This document shows positions 62,241 through 64,000 of a DNA stretch of 64,000 nucleotides, piece by piece. Origin of the DNA: Gammaproteobacteria bacterium. Its GTDB lineage: Bacteria; Pseudomonadota; Gammaproteobacteria; Arenicellales; Poriferihabitantaceae. The stretch is from assembly GCA_026709505.1 (NCBI GenBank), contig JAPOSW010000106.1, positions 1 through 64,000 of the forward strand, written 5' to 3'. The position numbers and the translations under genes were made by a program. Position 1 is the stretch's first letter; each line of letters begins with the position of its first letter. The notes beneath the pieces are model-generated. The model had not been told where the DNA came from, made no database searches, and worked only from the letters and a program-made list of their open reading frames with translations.

Positions 62241-62969
62241 ATGACCATTCTCGACCGGCGCCGCACGCAAATACTGGGCCAGATGGGGATAGCGATCTGG
62301 AAGTCGCGTCTGTATCCAGATGAAGGCGCAACCGGGGAAGGTCGGCCAGCAGGGAACAGGATCGAGCTCGTTGAGGAGCCAGAAAACATCGAGATTGTTG
62401 ATTCTGGACAGTTCGCAAATCTTGAAGAGGTTGCTTCCGCAGTGCGTGGGTGCCAACGATGCCCACTTTATCGAGAAAGGAAGAATGCTGTACCCGGGAG
62501 GGGTAATCCTGCCGCTGACTGGATGTTCATCGGGGAAGCTCCGGGGCGGGATGAGGACTTGCAGGGGTTGCCCTTTGTAGGCCGTTCGGGCCAACTGCTG
62601 ACCTCCATGATCAGCGCCTTGGGATTGGCACGTGATCAGGTGTTCATTGCGAATGCCATCAAATGCCGTCCGCCGAATAATCGCGATCCGGCAGAACACG
62701 AGGTCGAACAATGCAAGCCTTATCTCAAGGCGCAGATTGACATGGTTAAACCTCGTGTAATTGTTGCGCTAGGCAGGATCAGCGCTCGGCTGCTGCTCGA
62801 CGCTCACGAAAAAACGCCAATGTCCGAGTTGCGCGGGGCTGTACACAGATACGAAAAGACGGGGATACCGCTCATCGTTACCTACCATCCTGCCTATCTG
62901 CTGAGAAGCCCCGACCAGAAGAGGATCGCATGGCAGGACTTGCTGCTGGCCAGATCTCAAATGAACTGA
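62241..62969 (+). CDS. Uracil-DNA glycosylase, family 4 (Fe-S)
   Basis: 242 residues. The four cluster cysteines are visible: CQRCPLY, and NAIKC with a second Cys 17 residues on in VEQCKPYL. Motif A is [21 protein letters not shown] and motif [11 protein letters not shown]. It removes uracil from DNA. The N-terminal extension of about 60 residues ([18 protein letters not shown]) is found in many gammaproteobacterial members. ATG 62241 lies 1 bp after the leuA stop; ATG 62175 would overlap leuA. Confidence 0.9.
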   Translation: MTILDRRRTQILGQMGIAIWKSRLYPDEGATGEGRPAGNRIELVEEPENIEIVDSGQFANLEEVASAVRGCQRCPLYRERKNAVPGRGNPAADWMFIGEAPGRDEDLQGLPFVGRSGQLLTSMISALGLARDQVFIANAIKCRPPNNRDPAEHEVEQCKPYLKAQIDMVKPRVIVALGRISARLLLDAHEKTPMSELRGAVHRYEKTGIPLIVTYHPAYLLRSPDQKRIAWQDLLLARSQMN

Positions 62970-62997
62970 GGCAAATATCGAGAGAACACTTCGACAG

Positions 62998-64000
62998 TCA
63001 TTCTTTTCTGATGATCAGTTTTTGCCCTGCGACGACTTCGGACGAATAGTCCATGCCATTCATTTCCTGAAGTTGCTGTAAAGGAACCCCAAAGAGGCTG
63101 GCGATTCTCTGCAGGCTGTCGTTTTTTCTAACGTAGTAAATACCGTCGCCAACCCTGAGTACAGATTCCCCTGGTTTTCTGCTGGCAATCAGCGATTCAG
63201 CCGCTTTCGATTGCGTTTTTGGATTCTGCAAACTGCTGTTTGCCGAAGCTCCTGCCTCTCCCAAATCGACAGCAGTGACTTCTCCTTCAAACCGGGTTAT
63301 CGGAATACGGAGTGTCTGGCCAGGGTATATCGTGTCTGACTCAAGATTATTCAATCGTTTGATTATTTGGGTCTTGGTGTTGTATCGGGCAGCAATGGCA
63401 TCCAGATACTCGCCTTTCTTTACATGGTGAATGTCCCAGGCCAACTCATCCCAGAGTGCGGTTTTGGCCAGTGTGCCCGACAGCGTCACGGCCAGTTCAG
63501 CAGGGACCGCGATTTGATGGCGGCCAGTCGGGGGGGTCACGCCTCGCAAATACCCCGGATTCAGTTCCTTGAGCAGGTCAGGGTTGAGTGAGAGCAACGA
63601 TGCCAATAGAGCCAAGTCAGTTTGCTGCTTGGCGTCAATCACGGAAATGGTTGCTGTTTTGGGTATGGGGCGGAGATTGACTCCATGCTTTTCCGGATCC
63701 GAGATGATATTGCGAATGGCCACAAACTTTGGCAAGTAAGATCGGGTTTCCCCTGGCAGTTCAAGGTAGGAATACGTTGTCGGACGCTTTGCGCGCAAGT
63801 TTTCATTTATCGCTTTTCGGACACGGCCGGAACCTGCGTTGTAACTGGCTAGGGCTAATTCCCAATCGTTGTCGAATTCGCTCAGCAGGAAAGAGAGATA
63901 GTCCAGAGCAGCTCGAGTGGATTGTATGAAGTCCTTTCGCTCATCGACCCACCAGTCCTGCCGAAGACCGAATCTTTCTCCGGTCGAGGGAATGAATTGC
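62998..64000 (-). CDS. mltD: Membrane-bound lytic murein transglycosylase D (5' end outside window)
   Basis: 334 C-terminal residues; the frame runs off the window at 64000. The end of the SLT domain is visible (QFIPSTGERFGLRQDWWVDE, ALASYNAGSGRVRKAI), which cleaves peptidoglycan glycan strands. Two LysM peptidoglycan-binding domains follow (VKKGEYLDAIAARYNTKTQI and VRKNDSLQRIASLFGVPLQQ). MltD is normally an outer-membrane lipoprotein; the signal is outside the window. The gene is convergent with the uracil-DNA glycosylase. Confidence 0.93.
   Translation of the reverse strand, partial: QFIPSTGERFGLRQDWWVDERKDFIQSTRAALDYLSFLLSEFDNDWELALASYNAGSGRVRKAINENLRAKRPTTYSYLELPGETRSYLPKFVAIRNIISDPEKHGVNLRPIPKTATISVIDAKQQTDLALLASLLSLNPDLLKELNPGYLRGVTPPTGRHQIAVPAELAVTLSGTLAKTALWDELAWDIHHVKKGEYLDAIAARYNTKTQIIKRLNNLESDTIYPGQTLRIPITRFEGEVTAVDLGEAGASANSSLQNPKTQSKAAESLIASRKPGESVLRVGDGIYYVRKNDSLQRIASLFGVPLQQLQEMNGMDYSSEVVAGQKLIIRKE

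Noticed and set aside
1-64000. CRISPR arrays, rRNA genes, complete prophage or integron
   Set aside because: No regularly spaced repeats, no rRNA core sequence, and no phage structural genes or integrase are visible.

Overview
The window reads as one contiguous piece of a Gram-negative proteobacterial chromosome, most likely a gammaproteobacterium outside the Enterobacterales. Lipid A synthesis (lpxH), dgkA, a MltD-type lytic transglycosylase, 4.5S RNA directly upstream of dnaX-ybaB-recR, the truA-trpF-accD-folC-SPOR-cvpA-purF block, rimP-nusA-infB-rbfA-truB and ilvI-ilvH-ilvC-psd-pssA-leuA are layouts known from Gammaproteobacteria and, for the last one, also Betaproteobacteria. Base composition looks close to half G+C. 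The species cannot be named from the sequence alone.

Region by region. 1-117 is the edge of an IS1595/ISXO2-type transposase. 624-5635 is an XRE-cupin regulator followed by a glutamate-synthase-like set (class II amidotransferase, GXGXG protein, FMN protein) and a GlnT/GmaS-type glutamine synthetase; this is a glx/mgs nitrogen module without N-methylglutamate dehydrogenase genes in view. 5788-12489 is ffs-dnaX-ybaB-recR, interrupted between ybaB and recR by a 3.3 kb accessory block (secreted phytochelatin-synthase-like enzyme, RelB/YafQ-type toxin-antitoxin, an unknown two-repeat protein) that ends in a decayed second ybaB. 12672-21933 is housekeeping (truA to cysS, initiator tRNA). 22264-23227 is a decayed ATPase locus with a 35-bp perfect palindrome. 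23228-33986 is a catabolic island: a Tat-exported solute-binding protein and a complete peptide-type ABC transporter, flanked by two CocE/NonD hydrolases and followed by an alpha/beta hydrolase.

34244-40532 is the transcription/translation operon rimP-nusA-infB-rbfA-truB, preceded by a promoter and a leader ending in an intrinsic terminator. 40689-47266 is accessory: a DUF4143 ATPase, dgkA, a VapBC-type module, csaA, tRNA-Asn, a frameshifted OLD-like ATPase/TOPRIM gene and a hypoxanthine-DNA glycosylase. 47400-53728 has uvrB, a frameshifted ATPase, a decayed copy of the uvrB 3' end, maf, an A-type Fe-S carrier and an mtaB-like methylthiotransferase. 53855-62239 is branched-chain amino acid and phospholipid synthesis, with another ATPase inserted before leuA and a leucine-rich leader peptide controlling leuA. 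The window closes with a family-4 uracil-DNA glycosylase and mltD.

The most unusual pattern is that accessory genes sit between an intact resident sequence and a decayed second copy of it. This is clear for ybaB and for the uvrB 3' end, and a weaker case is a 31-bp repeat around the glycosylase gene upstream of uvrB. Other highlights are the leuA leader peptide, the rimP leader terminator, and the hydrolase/transporter island.
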